DNA from: Bin87 sp034423115
Lineage (GTDB): Bacteria; Chloroflexota; Dehalococcoidia; Lucifugimonadales; UBA3495
DNA length: 64,000 nucleotides
Assembly (NCBI GenBank): GCA_034423115.1
Contig: DAOUJD010000039.1
Span: forward strand, 1-64,000
Direction: 5' to 3'
Positions 41,430 through 49,570 of this stretch are shown piece by piece. Position 1 is the stretch's first letter. Every line of letters starts with the position of its first letter. Below the pieces are notes generated by a model. It was not told the DNA's origin and did not search any database. It saw nothing but the letters and a program-made list of their open reading frames with translations. The position numbers and the translations under genes are program-made.

Positions 41430-42824
41430 ATGGATAGCATTCTGATCGCCGTGGCATCGTTTATTCCGATGCTGCTTTTGCTGGTGGTGGTGCATGAGTT
41501 GGGCCATTTCTGGTCTGCCAAAGCATTCGGGGTCAAGGTGCTGGAGTTTGGGGTGGGATACCCGCCACGGGCTTTCGGGATCTACACCGGGCGGACGCAG
41601 ACGCTACTGGCAGGAACCACCGTGTGCCTCAACGGCACGTTGGATGGCATCAAGCCGGGTGACGTCATTCGCGTCCTTTCGGGCGAAACCGACCAAGGAA
41701 ACCTGGTAGCCCGGTACGTGGAAATCCGCCGCGGTGTCGGGGGCTCAAGCGCCAAGGGTGCGCTGGGGCGTTTCGTCGGGTTTGGCGGCAACAACAAGGA
41801 AGAAGAACGGCCCGAGCACCCGCAACGCCGCACCCTGGAGGATGTGGAAAGCGACGAATACCTGCGACACGAGGGCAAGGTCCGAGAGGTACACGCGGAC
41901 CGGATCGTGCTGGCGGACATGCTCTACTCGGTGAACTGGTTGCCGTTGGGCGGGTTCGTCCGGCTGTCCGGCGAGAATAACCCGGCGGCCCCGCAGAGTC
42001 TGGCGCGACGGGGCGTAGGTCAGCGCGCCATCGTGCTGGCAGCGGGATCGGCGATGAACGCACTGTTCCCCATCGTAGCGTTCGCGATCATGGCAATGGT
42101 GCCGCACACGGAACTGATCGGCGGGACGGCGCAGATCACAGCGGTGGCTCCCGGCTCGCCGGCGGCTGAGGCGGGACTAATGCCGGGCGACAAAGTTCTG
42201 TCAATCAGCGAACGGGCCCTTGACCAACCGGAACGCCTGCCGCAAGAGGTGAGACTGGGCGCCGGGTCGGAAATGACGTGGGTAATTGAGCGCAACGGGC
42301 AACGCCGCGTCGCACAAGTGACCCCTCGAGTGGATCCGCCAGCAGGTCAAGGCGCGGTGGGCATAGGATACGAGATCGTAGATCAACGGGCCGAGCGGCG
42401 CACCGAACCGCCGTGGGTCGCGCTACGCCTGGGCGTCACCGATACCTGGGATATGCTGACGCTCATCGGCCGGGAAGTGCGCGGTTGGTTTGGCGGCGGG
42501 CGAGGGCCGGAATTCAGCGGACCCATCGGAATCGCGCAAATCACCGGGGAAGTGACCCAGCGGGGAGGGTTCCACGGCTGGATGGTGGTGGCGATCCTGT
42601 TGAGCATCAACCTGGCGGTATTGAACATCCTGCCGATCCCCATGTTGGACGGCGGGCGCTTGCTGTTCGTTGCTATCGAGTGGGTGCGCGGCGGGAAGCG
42701 CGTGCCGTCTGAGAAGGAGGGACTGGTGCACCTGATTGGTTTCGTGGCGATGATTGCTTTGGTGATCGCCATATCGGCGAACGACATCATCCGCCTGGTA
42801 CGGGGAATCAGCCCGTTGGGGTGA
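41430..42824 (+). CDS. rseP: RseP/RIP-type membrane zinc metalloprotease with a large insertion
   Basis: A 464-residue site-2 protease. VVVHELGHFWSAKAFG (HELGH at residues 22-26) is the zinc motif in the first membrane helix, and NILPIPMLDGGRLLFV near residue 400 gives the aspartate of the last. A PDZ domain (about 225-300, ITAVAPGSPAAEAGLMPGDKVLSI) precedes it. Between HELGH and WLPLGGFVRLSGE there are about 140 residues instead of the usual 40-50; the extra part contains TVCLNGTLDGIKPGDVIRVL, beta-rich, and a charged disordered stretch (NNKEEERPEHPQRR). Function: cleaves membrane-bound regulators. Confidence 0.94.
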   Translation: MDSILIAVASFIPMLLLLVVVHELGHFWSAKAFGVKVLEFGVGYPPRAFGIYTGRTQTLLAGTTVCLNGTLDGIKPGDVIRVLSGETDQGNLVARYVEIRRGVGGSSAKGALGRFVGFGGNNKEEERPEHPQRRTLEDVESDEYLRHEGKVREVHADRIVLADMLYSVNWLPLGGFVRLSGENNPAAPQSLARRGVGQRAIVLAAGSAMNALFPIVAFAIMAMVPHTELIGGTAQITAVAPGSPAAEAGLMPGDKVLSISERALDQPERLPQEVRLGAGSEMTWVIERNGQRRVAQVTPRVDPPAGQGAVGIGYEIVDQRAERRTEPPWVALRLGVTDTWDMLTLIGREVRGWFGGGRGPEFSGPIGIAQITGEVTQRGGFHGWMVVAILLSINLAVLNILPIPMLDGGRLLFVAIEWVRGGKRVPSEKEGLVHLIGFVAMIALVIAISANDIIRLVRGISPLG

Positions 42825-42884
42825 TGGGCTGTTGGGCATCACACGTACCCTATGATCGCCCTACCTAGCCGCTGGCAATGCAGT

Positions 42885-42890
42885 TATAAT
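42885..42890 (+). promoter_or_regulatory. Candidate -10 box of the enoyl-CoA hydratase gene
   Basis: TATAAT, 54 bases before ATG 42945, in the gap after rseP. Confidence 0.4.
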
Positions 42891-42944
42891 GACACGCGCT
42901 AATCCCGAACTAACGAGTATCAAAGTACACGCGAGGACGTAATC

Positions 42945-43763
42945 ATGGTCGCTACCACCTACTCGTGCATTGAAGTCGAAACGGTCGCCCGCAACACGAT
43001 GATGGGCCGCAACGAGGTTGAGACGCACATCGGCGTAATCACGTTGAACCGCCCGGAGGTGTTGAACGCGTTGAACCTGCAACTGGTCCGCGAACTGGAC
43101 CAGGCGATATCGGATTACGAGGCCGACGACAGCGTGGGCGCGGTGATCATCACCGGGGCCGGCGAGCGGGCGTTTTCGGCAGGCGCCGACATCCATGAGA
43201 ACCGCGAATTGTCGGATGAAGAACGGGCGGCCGGCCAGGCCGAGCGCTCTGAATATACCTGGCACCTGCACACCAGCAGCAAGCCGGTGATCGGGGCGGT
43301 CAATGGACTGTGCTACGGCGGCGGGACTGTGCTGGCGACCAGCCTGGATTTCTTGGTGGGCTGCGAAAAGACCAGTTTCCGGTTCCTGGCAGTGAACTAC
43401 GGGCAGATGAACGCCACTTGGAGTCTTCCGCAGTTGGTGGGCATCAACCGAGCCAAGGAACTGCTGTTGAGCGGGCGCGAGGTGTTCGCTGATGAGGCCT
43501 ACCACATCGGCCTGATCAATCACCTGGTGCCATCCGAAGAGCTGATGGATCGCACGCTGGATATTGCGGCCGGAATCGCCCGCAACCGGGTGCAGGGATT
43601 GGCGAACATCAAGCAGTTGCTCCATGAACACTCAGGACTGCCGATTGAAGAGCAGTACCGCAATGAAATCGAAGGACGCACCGACCGGTTCAAGGGGCTG
43701 TCGGTGGAAGAAGGGTTCTCGGACTTCCTGGCGAGGAAGGGCCGGAAAACTCGGGGCGAGTAA
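42945..43763 (+). CDS. Enoyl-CoA hydratase/isomerase family protein
   Basis: A 272-residue crotonase-fold protein (PF00378). HIGVITLNRPEVLNALNLQL begins the domain (about residue 27), VIITGAGERAFSAGADIHEN (about 67-86) supplies the first oxyanion-hole loop, and GAVNGLCYGGGTVLATSLDFLVG the second. The usual hydratase glutamates are not both evident, so isomerase, hydratase or hydrolase roles are all possible. The first 20 residues are an extra arm. Its stop overlaps the cupin ATG (TAATG). Confidence 0.9.
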   Translation: MVATTYSCIEVETVARNTMMGRNEVETHIGVITLNRPEVLNALNLQLVRELDQAISDYEADDSVGAVIITGAGERAFSAGADIHENRELSDEERAAGQAERSEYTWHLHTSSKPVIGAVNGLCYGGGTVLATSLDFLVGCEKTSFRFLAVNYGQMNATWSLPQLVGINRAKELLLSGREVFADEAYHIGLINHLVPSEELMDRTLDIAAGIARNRVQGLANIKQLLHEHSGLPIEEQYRNEIEGRTDRFKGLSVEEGFSDFLARKGRKTRGE

Positions 43764-44203
43764 TGCCCGATCCTGAACAACTGCCTTCTGTGCCGCCGTT
43801 GGGACGCCGTTCCGACGGCGTTATCTTGGCGCCCGATGGCTCCGAGGTCAGGCTACTCCTAACGTATGAGCACGCGGCGACGCGCTGCAGCATGGTGGAG
43901 GTAAGTATCGGCCCGGGCGCGGTCAGCCGGGCGGTGCGTCACCGAACGGTCGAAGAGGCCTGGTACGTGATAGAAGGCGCGGGCGATGTCTGGCGGTGCC
44001 CGCCCGGGGAATCCATCGAGAGGACGGCACCGGTAGCAGTGTCCGCTGGGGACTCACTGAGCATACCTACCGGGTGGGGTTTTCAGTTTCGCGCCGGGGA
44101 AGAGGTTGGTTTGCGCTTCATATGCGTCACCATGCCCCCGTGGCCCGGAATGGATGAAGCGATAGAGATGGAGAAAGGCGGCCCGTGGCCGCCTACGCTG
44201 TAA
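43763..44203 (+). CDS. Cupin-domain protein
   Basis: A 146-residue single-domain cupin (PF07883). SIGPGAVSRAVRHRTVEEAW (about residues 47-66) contains the first cupin motif, with R-H-R-x5-E instead of H-x-H, and SAGDSLSIPTGWGFQFRAG the second. The metal-binding set is therefore reduced. Members bind small sugars, hormones or metal ions. It is coupled to the enoyl-CoA hydratase gene. Confidence 0.85.
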   Translation: MPDPEQLPSVPPLGRRSDGVILAPDGSEVRLLLTYEHAATRCSMVEVSIGPGAVSRAVRHRTVEEAWYVIEGAGDVWRCPPGESIERTAPVAVSAGDSLSIPTGWGFQFRAGEEVGLRFICVTMPPWPGMDEAIEMEKGGPWPPTL

Positions 44204-44233
44204 TGGTCGCCGCTGTCAACGGCACCCCGGGCG

Positions 44234-44470
44234 CTACCCAGGGCGTCGGACTTCGATAGTTTCGCCATCCGCGAGGGCAACGCGACGGTATTGGATTCCC
44301 ATTTTCAGCATCCAGTAGCCCAACGTTGCCGGACTCACTCCCAACTGGGAGGCCGCTCGGCTCATCCCCACATCGTTGACCAAGTGCGGCACCAAGCTCT
44401 CCAACGGTTGACCATGCTTTTCTTCCACACTACGCATTAACTTGGTCTTTCTAATTCGCTGCGTCGCCAT
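44234..44470 (-). CDS. Small helix-turn-helix protein
   Basis: A 78-residue protein. The core LVPHLVNDVGMSRAASQLGVSPATLGYWMLKMGI (about residues 27-60) reads as a helix-turn-helix: a short helix, SRAASQLGVSPATL recognition region and YWMLKMGI. The N-terminus is basic (MATQRIRKTKLMRSVEEKHG), the tail acidic. It resembles stand-alone HTH proteins related to Fis- or transposase-type DNA binding, but no family is certain. Its promoter region is the AT-rich gap 44471-44677. It converges on the cupin gene. Confidence 0.7.
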   Translation of the reverse strand: MATQRIRKTKLMRSVEEKHGQPLESLVPHLVNDVGMSRAASQLGVSPATLGYWMLKMGIQYRRVALADGETIEVRRPG

Positions 44471-44677
44471 ATTCCCTCTGCTTTTCGTATATTACCGGGC
44501 GGAGGCCGCACACTTTCGGGGGCACTACCGATATTCTTGAGACTGCCGTCATCTTACATCAACCAAAGGGCGGCGGATATGGGATTGCCGCGCAACCTAT
44601 GGCTATTTTTAGAAAATACCTTAAATTCCACAACCTATATCGGCCGATGTTATGCGCGATGGGCAAATTGCCTCAGA

Positions 44678-45772
44678 TCATGCCACCGCTGACCCGGTCA
44701 GATCCGATACCTGGGGCATAACCTTCTCAGCGAGCAACCGGGTGGAGTGATCCCAAGCGTCGTTGTTTTCCGACTGGTCGTACACCAGCATCAGGAGACC
44801 ACCGAATCCGCCCACGTCCCCATACAGATTCCTGATTTTCCCGGCGACCGTATCCGGGGACCCGATGAGCCAGAGATGATCGGCCATGTATTCGATGTTG
44901 ACCGCTTCATCCGGCACTTCGTCGTCGTGCTTGAACACTTTCATGAGGTCAAACTCGCGGAACAATGGCAGCAGGTAGTCGTGCCATACTCTGCCCAGCA
45001 TCCCGTTGAGGGCAAGGTCGCGAGCCTCCTCATCGGTGTCAGCCACGTAAACGTCGCGGACGAGGCGCCAGTCAGAACGTGATGGCGTCCGCCCGGTGCG
45101 CTCCGCTCCCTCCTCGATGGCCTCCCAGTGGCTGCGGCAGTAGTCGGCGTTCAAAGCCAGGCTCATGGGGATGAATCCCCGTTCGCCGGCGATCATCAGG
45201 GTGGGAGACTTGTAGCTAACGGACGCGACGCCGATGGGGGGATGCGGTTGCTGGTAGGGCCGGAGAAAGAACTCAAGGGTTCCGTACATGGGCTCAGGGA
45301 TGCTCACGTTCCAGTATTTTCCCTTGTATTCGAATGGGCCGTCGTTCGCCCAGATCTTCAGGATGATGTCCAGCGACTCGCGGGTCATGTCGCGATGCTC
45401 ACCGTTGTTGCCATCGACATCGAACAGAGCCCAATCGCTGGGCAATCCGCTGGCGCCCACACCAAAAAGGAACCTACCCTGGGAGATGTGGTCGAGGTAA
45501 GCAACCCGGTGGGCCAACTCGGCGGGATGATGGAAGGGCAGCAGATGGGCTCCGGAACCGAGCTTGATGTTTTTGGTCTGCATCAATGCCTGGGCGATTA
45601 ACAGGTCCGGCGCGGGTATGGGCTCCCAGGGAGAGGTGAAGTGCTCGCCGATCCAAGCCTCGTCGAAACCGAGTTCGTCGCACAGCTTGAGGTATTGCAA
45701 ATCCCACTGATGGGCGTCGTAGATGTTCCGTTCCGGCGGATGGGACGGCATCATAAACAGTCCGTACTTCAT
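44678..45772 (-). CDS. LLM-class flavin-dependent oxidoreductase
   Basis: A 364-residue luciferase-like monooxygenase (PF00296). KYGLFMMPSHPPERN begins the barrel, LGFDEAWIGEHFTSPWEPIP, AHLLPFHHPAELAHRVAYLDHISQGR and GPFEYKGKYWNV are typical, and IEYMADHLWLIGSPDTVAGK near residue 310 closes it. The enzymes use reduced FMN or F420 to oxidise small molecules; no reductase lies next to it. GGAGGAG precedes the ATG. It diverges from the FKBP gene, 128 bases apart. Confidence 0.92.
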   Translation of the reverse strand: MKYGLFMMPSHPPERNIYDAHQWDLQYLKLCDELGFDEAWIGEHFTSPWEPIPAPDLLIAQALMQTKNIKLGSGAHLLPFHHPAELAHRVAYLDHISQGRFLFGVGASGLPSDWALFDVDGNNGEHRDMTRESLDIILKIWANDGPFEYKGKYWNVSIPEPMYGTLEFFLRPYQQPHPPIGVASVSYKSPTLMIAGERGFIPMSLALNADYCRSHWEAIEEGAERTGRTPSRSDWRLVRDVYVADTDEEARDLALNGMLGRVWHDYLLPLFREFDLMKVFKHDDEVPDEAVNIEYMADHLWLIGSPDTVAGKIRNLYGDVGGFGGLLMLVYDQSENNDAWDHSTRLLAEKVMPQVSDLTGSAVA

Positions 45773-45862
45773 GGCTCCTCCGACGAACTCCTGGCCGTGG
45801 CGAATGCAGCCCGGCGCGGTTCAAGCAGTACATTACCATAAATCGGGCCGCGTTGCGCCTCG

Positions 45863-45871
45863 TGCTATAGT
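45863..45871 (+). promoter_or_regulatory. Extended -10 of the FKBP gene
   Basis: TGC-TATAGT, 29 bases before TTG 45901. Confidence 0.45.
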
Positions 45872-45900
45872 GGCGCATCCATTCCGGCAAAGGACGAAAG

Positions 45901-46332
45901 TTGACTACTGCACAGACGGGCAACCGAGTACGGGTCCACTACACGGGCCGACTAGACGATGGGGAGGTATTCGACTCCTCCGAAGGCGGGACGCCGCTGT
46001 CTTTCACCATAGGCAACGGCCAGGTGATACCCGGATTCGAGAACGGCGTGCTGGGCATGGCGCCTGGGGACACCAAAACCGTCCACATACCATGCGCGGA
46101 CGCTTATGGCGAGCGACACAGCGACGGCGTGATGGAAGTGCCGCGAGGCGAATTTCCGCCGGCAATGCCGCTGGAGGTCGGCTCGTCGGTCCAAGGTCAG
46201 CAAAGCAGCGGCCAGACGGTGACCTTCACCATTATGGCAGTCACAGAAGAATCGGTTACGCTGGACGCCAATCACCCGTTGGCCGGGAAAGACCTCACTT
46301 TCGACCTAACACTGGTTTCGATAGAGGGATAG
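45901..46332 (+). CDS. FKBP-type peptidyl-prolyl isomerase (SlyD-like)
   Basis: A 143-residue cytosolic isomerase and chaperone. VRVHYTGRLDDGEVFDSSEG (about residues 9-28), FTIGNGQVIPGFENGVLGMAPGD (about 34-56) and the insert-in-flap part YGERHSDGVMEVPRGEFPP are SlyD features, followed by DANHPLAGKDLTFDLTLVSI. The histidine-rich metal tail of E. coli SlyD is absent. It starts at TTG 45901 behind AAAGGAC. Confidence 0.94.
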   Translation: MTTAQTGNRVRVHYTGRLDDGEVFDSSEGGTPLSFTIGNGQVIPGFENGVLGMAPGDTKTVHIPCADAYGERHSDGVMEVPRGEFPPAMPLEVGSSVQGQQSSGQTVTFTIMAVTEESVTLDANHPLAGKDLTFDLTLVSIEG

Positions 46333-46374
46333 CAAGCGCGGCAGGGACCTAGGCTACATACAAAAGATCCGAAG

Positions 46375-47190
46375 TTACAAGCGCACCTGCTGGGCCAGCG
46401 TCTGGTAGGTAACCGGGGAGGTTGCCACCAGGCCGGCGTCCACGGGCAGCACCACGCCGTTGATCCAACGCGCCTCGTCGCTGGCGAGAAATAGGGCAGC
46501 GTTGCCGATGTCCCACGCGGTTCCCTCGGTACGCAGGGGAGCCGCGTTGCTGCGTATCTGCCGCAGGTCGTCGTCCATGCGGGGCGCGACCATTGGCGTG
46601 TACACCAGGCCCGGCGCGATGCAGTTGGTGCGGATGCCGTCGGGCCCGTGGTCGGCGGCCATGGAAATGGTCAGGCCGATGACGGCAGCTTTGGACGCGG
46701 TATAGGGCGTGCTGCTGTGGGCGCGCAGGCCGGCGATGGACGAGATGTTGATGATGGAACCGCCGCCGGTCTTGATCATTTCGGGGATGGCGAATTTGCT
46801 GGCCAACACGATGCTTTTGACGTTGATGGCCATGACGCGATCCCACGCATCCTCGGCGATTTCGACGACGGTGCCCCGATGGGATATGCCGACGTTGTTG
46901 TCCAGTATGTCCAGCCGACCGTAGCGCTCGATGCAGGCGGCGACCATGCGCTCGCAGTCGCCGGAATTGGTCACATCGGCCTGGATTGTGGAGGCCTCGC
47001 CGCCCTCCGATTCGATGAGTTCCAACGTCTCTTTGGCCCTCCCTTCGTCCAGGTCGGAGAGCAGTACCTTGGCGCCCTCCCGGGCGAATAACGTCGCGGC
47101 AGCCCGTCCGTTGCCTACACCGGGGCCGCTGGTTCCAGCGCCGGTGACGATGGCTACTTTTCCTTCCAGTCTGGGGCTGCGTTCGGGCAC
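46375..47190 (-). CDS. Short-chain dehydrogenase/reductase
   Basis: A 271-residue NAD(P)-dependent SDR. VAIVTGAGTSGPGVGNGRAA (about residues 13-32) is an elongated TGxxxGxG cofactor loop, LDILDNNVGISHRG (about 92-105) the NNAG-like strand, ISSIAGLRAHSSTPYTASKAAV (about 147-168) the S-Y-K site, and NCIAPGLVYTPM the usual GxxxTPM segment. Substrate unknown. It starts with GTG 47190 and converges with the FKBP gene. The membrane-protein gene ends 28 bases before it on the same strand. Confidence 0.92.
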   Translation of the reverse strand: MPERSPRLEGKVAIVTGAGTSGPGVGNGRAAATLFAREGAKVLLSDLDEGRAKETLELIESEGGEASTIQADVTNSGDCERMVAACIERYGRLDILDNNVGISHRGTVVEIAEDAWDRVMAINVKSIVLASKFAIPEMIKTGGGSIINISSIAGLRAHSSTPYTASKAAVIGLTISMAADHGPDGIRTNCIAPGLVYTPMVAPRMDDDLRQIRSNAAPLRTEGTAWDIGNAALFLASDEARWINGVVLPVDAGLVATSPVTYQTLAQQVRL

Positions 47191-47218
47191 AGTGCTGTCC
47201 TCCGGGTTGGTTTCGGGG

Positions 47219-48784
47219 CTATTCAGAGATGGGTCTGGAGATTATCCACAGGCTCGCGCAAGTGTAGCACACCATCAAAATGAGCATGGGCACCTGGCTG
47301 ATCAGGGCGGCACGGCGATCAGGGAACAACCGGACGGCCTGGACGTGTGCCAGGTAAACGCCAGCGATATGGCCCACCACGATGGCCGAAATGGAAAAGT
47401 ACCAGATGAATACCGGGGACAGTATTCCGATGTTGATGATTGCGTCCGCAGTGCCGAACAGGTCCCAACCCCAACCGAAAGGATCGGAGGCCAAGACTAT
47501 GAACCGCTGGCCGTTGATCAGCAGAAAGCCAAGGAAATGGGCGTAGTGGTATGCCAAAGCGATGGGCAGCAGTGAAAACACGAAAGCCCGCGCCAAACTT
47601 CCGATATCAGGTGGCTCATCGGTGTATGGGCCGGTCAACGTCATCATCGCGCGGCAAGTGGCGACGTACAGGATGCCGAACACGATTGGCAAACCCACCA
47701 CCCCAACGAGATTCGCCAAGTAACCGCCATTCCTGGGGAATTGCAGCAAGAATTGCGTGCTGAATATGACCCACTCGGGTGTAGCCGAGAGCCCGTCGAA
47801 AGACACGGTGGACAACAGGAGGATCACGAAACATACGGCAGCCGGCGTCACATCGCCCAGTCGGTTGAGGCCCACGCAGAACGGACGCAGGTTGAATTCG
47901 CGTTCCGACGGTTCGGCGAGGTTGTAGCGCTCGTAACAATCGACCCAATCATGGCCCTCTGTGGCGCAACGGCCGTCGGCGGAACGATCTGCGCAATTCG
48001 AGGCTGGAACCCGAGTTTCAGTGATCGAGAACCGAGACATGAACCCATAGACGACGGTGAAGCCCTCAGCGTTTCTCAACCAGGTGTCGCGCCCAAACAG
48101 GTACATGCCGGCAAAATTGTAGAGGGTGTATCCGACGAGGATCCAACCGAGAGCGCGGGGTCCGGCGGCGCCGGCAATCACGGTCTCGAGGATGGCGAAT
48201 CCCGCGAAAACCAACACTGCCGGCCACTGGCCCCAGCGTTCGGGGTATGGGAGATGGCGGCTCAAGGTTTGGCCCGGAGCGAATGTGGCCGTAACCGTTT
48301 CGGCAAAGCCCCACGCCACCTTCCACGGATTGACCAACGCCCACAGGTTGCCGAAGAGGGCTGTGAAAAAACTCAGTCCAACCCAGAATCCAACGTACAG
48401 GGCCGCTGGAGCAGGATTCAAGGCGGCGCGTTCCGTGCCAATCAACCCTCCGATGATGACATAGGCAGTGAGCAACACAGACAAAAATTGCAACGGCGCG
48501 GTGATCACGGGTGTAGAGAGCAGCCGGCCGACGACGGGCGCCCGGAGCAGGTTGTAACGGGGGTAGGACTGATGGATGGCATCCCCGCGCAGGAAAACGG
48601 CGACGACCAGGAACGACAGCGCAACCGCAGCTGCGCCGGCGATCACGAATAGAGACAACGGCAAAGGTAAGTCGTACCGCTCGCCAAACCCGTGGGCATA
48701 GGCCGGCCGCAGCAACAGAACCGTCGCCAGGACGGACGACAAAGCCGCCGCGGAAAACGCGATAACGCCTCGCCTCAGGGTCAT
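47219..48784 (-). CDS. Large polytopic membrane protein, unknown family
   Basis: A 521-residue protein with about twelve hydrophobic segments, beginning with a signal-like helix (VIAFSAAALSSVLATVLLL, then RPAYAHG). A soluble loop (about residues 240-300: ETRVPASNCADRSADGRCATEGHDWVDCYERYN) contains three cysteines that could make disulfides or bind metal; histidines are conserved-looking in LAYHYAHFLGFLL and VVGHIAGVYLAHVQA, placed in helices. It overlaps the YtkA-like gene by ATGA. A haem or copper protein of respiratory or transport type is possible; I cannot assign a family. Confidence 0.75.
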   Translation of the reverse strand: MTLRRGVIAFSAAALSSVLATVLLLRPAYAHGFGERYDLPLPLSLFVIAGAAAVALSFLVVAVFLRGDAIHQSYPRYNLLRAPVVGRLLSTPVITAPLQFLSVLLTAYVIIGGLIGTERAALNPAPAALYVGFWVGLSFFTALFGNLWALVNPWKVAWGFAETVTATFAPGQTLSRHLPYPERWGQWPAVLVFAGFAILETVIAGAAGPRALGWILVGYTLYNFAGMYLFGRDTWLRNAEGFTVVYGFMSRFSITETRVPASNCADRSADGRCATEGHDWVDCYERYNLAEPSEREFNLRPFCVGLNRLGDVTPAAVCFVILLLSTVSFDGLSATPEWVIFSTQFLLQFPRNGGYLANLVGVVGLPIVFGILYVATCRAMMTLTGPYTDEPPDIGSLARAFVFSLLPIALAYHYAHFLGFLLINGQRFIVLASDPFGWGWDLFGTADAIINIGILSPVFIWYFSISAIVVGHIAGVYLAHVQAVRLFPDRRAALISQVPMLILMVCYTCASLWIISRPISE

Positions 48785-49368
48785 CGCTCACCTCGCCGGC
48801 GTTGCAGGGTCAGCCAAGTCCAGATGCCTAAGGCGAATATCGCGACCAAAACCGCGGTGATCCAGATCCACTGGACCTGCGCCCGAGGTTCCTCCACATC
48901 CAGGTCGAGCGAAAACACTTCGTCGCCCATGTCGGACGATACTGACAGAGTCACGTCCCACGGTCCTACGACGGTAAAGGGTACATCGATCTCGAAATAT
49001 CGCAGCGTCTGCTCGTTGAGCACCAACCGGGGACCGATATCTGAGGCACCGGGTGGCCCTGTGGCGGCGAAGTACAGGTCGACGTCGGTGTCCCTGAGCA
49101 GGATTTCATCATCGGAATTGAAAACCTGGATCGCCAGGTGGGTTTGAGGTATTACGGGGCGGGCGGGAATAATGCCCACGACCAAGCGGTATGGTCCCTG
49201 GGTCCGGTCCATGATGATGGTGGATGCCCCATTGGCGTGGACGCTCTGTAGCCACTGGGGGGTTATGGTCGCAAGGATAGCCAGGGCGAGGGCGACTGCC
49301 GATAGCGCTGCCGCCATATATGTGGCGACCGGTATCCGACCCCTCAAGCCAGTCGAAAAGGATTGCAC
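48781..49368 (-). CDS. YtkA-like membrane-anchored protein
   Basis: A 195-residue protein. An N-terminal anchor (YMAAALSAVALALAILATI, about residues 16-35) and a C-terminal helix (WIWITAVLVAIFALGIWTWL, about 166-185) flank an outside beta domain of the YtkA type (PF13115): GPYRLVVGIIPARPVIPQTH, LYFAATGPPGASDIG, GPWDVTLSVSSD. YtkA domains occur in copper and cell-surface proteins. GTG 49368 is the start; the internal ATG at the anchor is an alternative. Operon with the membrane protein after it (ATGA overlap). Confidence 0.75.
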   Translation of the reverse strand: MQSFSTGLRGRIPVATYMAAALSAVALALAILATITPQWLQSVHANGASTIIMDRTQGPYRLVVGIIPARPVIPQTHLAIQVFNSDDEILLRDTDVDLYFAATGPPGASDIGPRLVLNEQTLRYFEIDVPFTVVGPWDVTLSVSSDMGDEVFSLDLDVEEPRAQVQWIWITAVLVAIFALGIWTWLTLQRRRGER

Positions 49369-49570
49369 TTATCACCCGCCAAATTGAATCGGCGGCACGA
49401 TACCACAAGGGATTTTTGCCATCAATGATGGAATCCATCCACGTCACGTTGGTGGGGCAGGATATTCGATACCAACTCCGTCGGTATTCGCCCCAACTTG
49501 ACGCTAATGGTACGCCAGAATACACTTTAAGGCACAAACGCTCCAGCGAGGAGCGACCAGAGGTTCCATC

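Noticed and set aside
42821..42846. Terminator after rseP
   Set aside because: GTGATG and CATCAC can pair, but the stem is only 6 bp and no T run follows.
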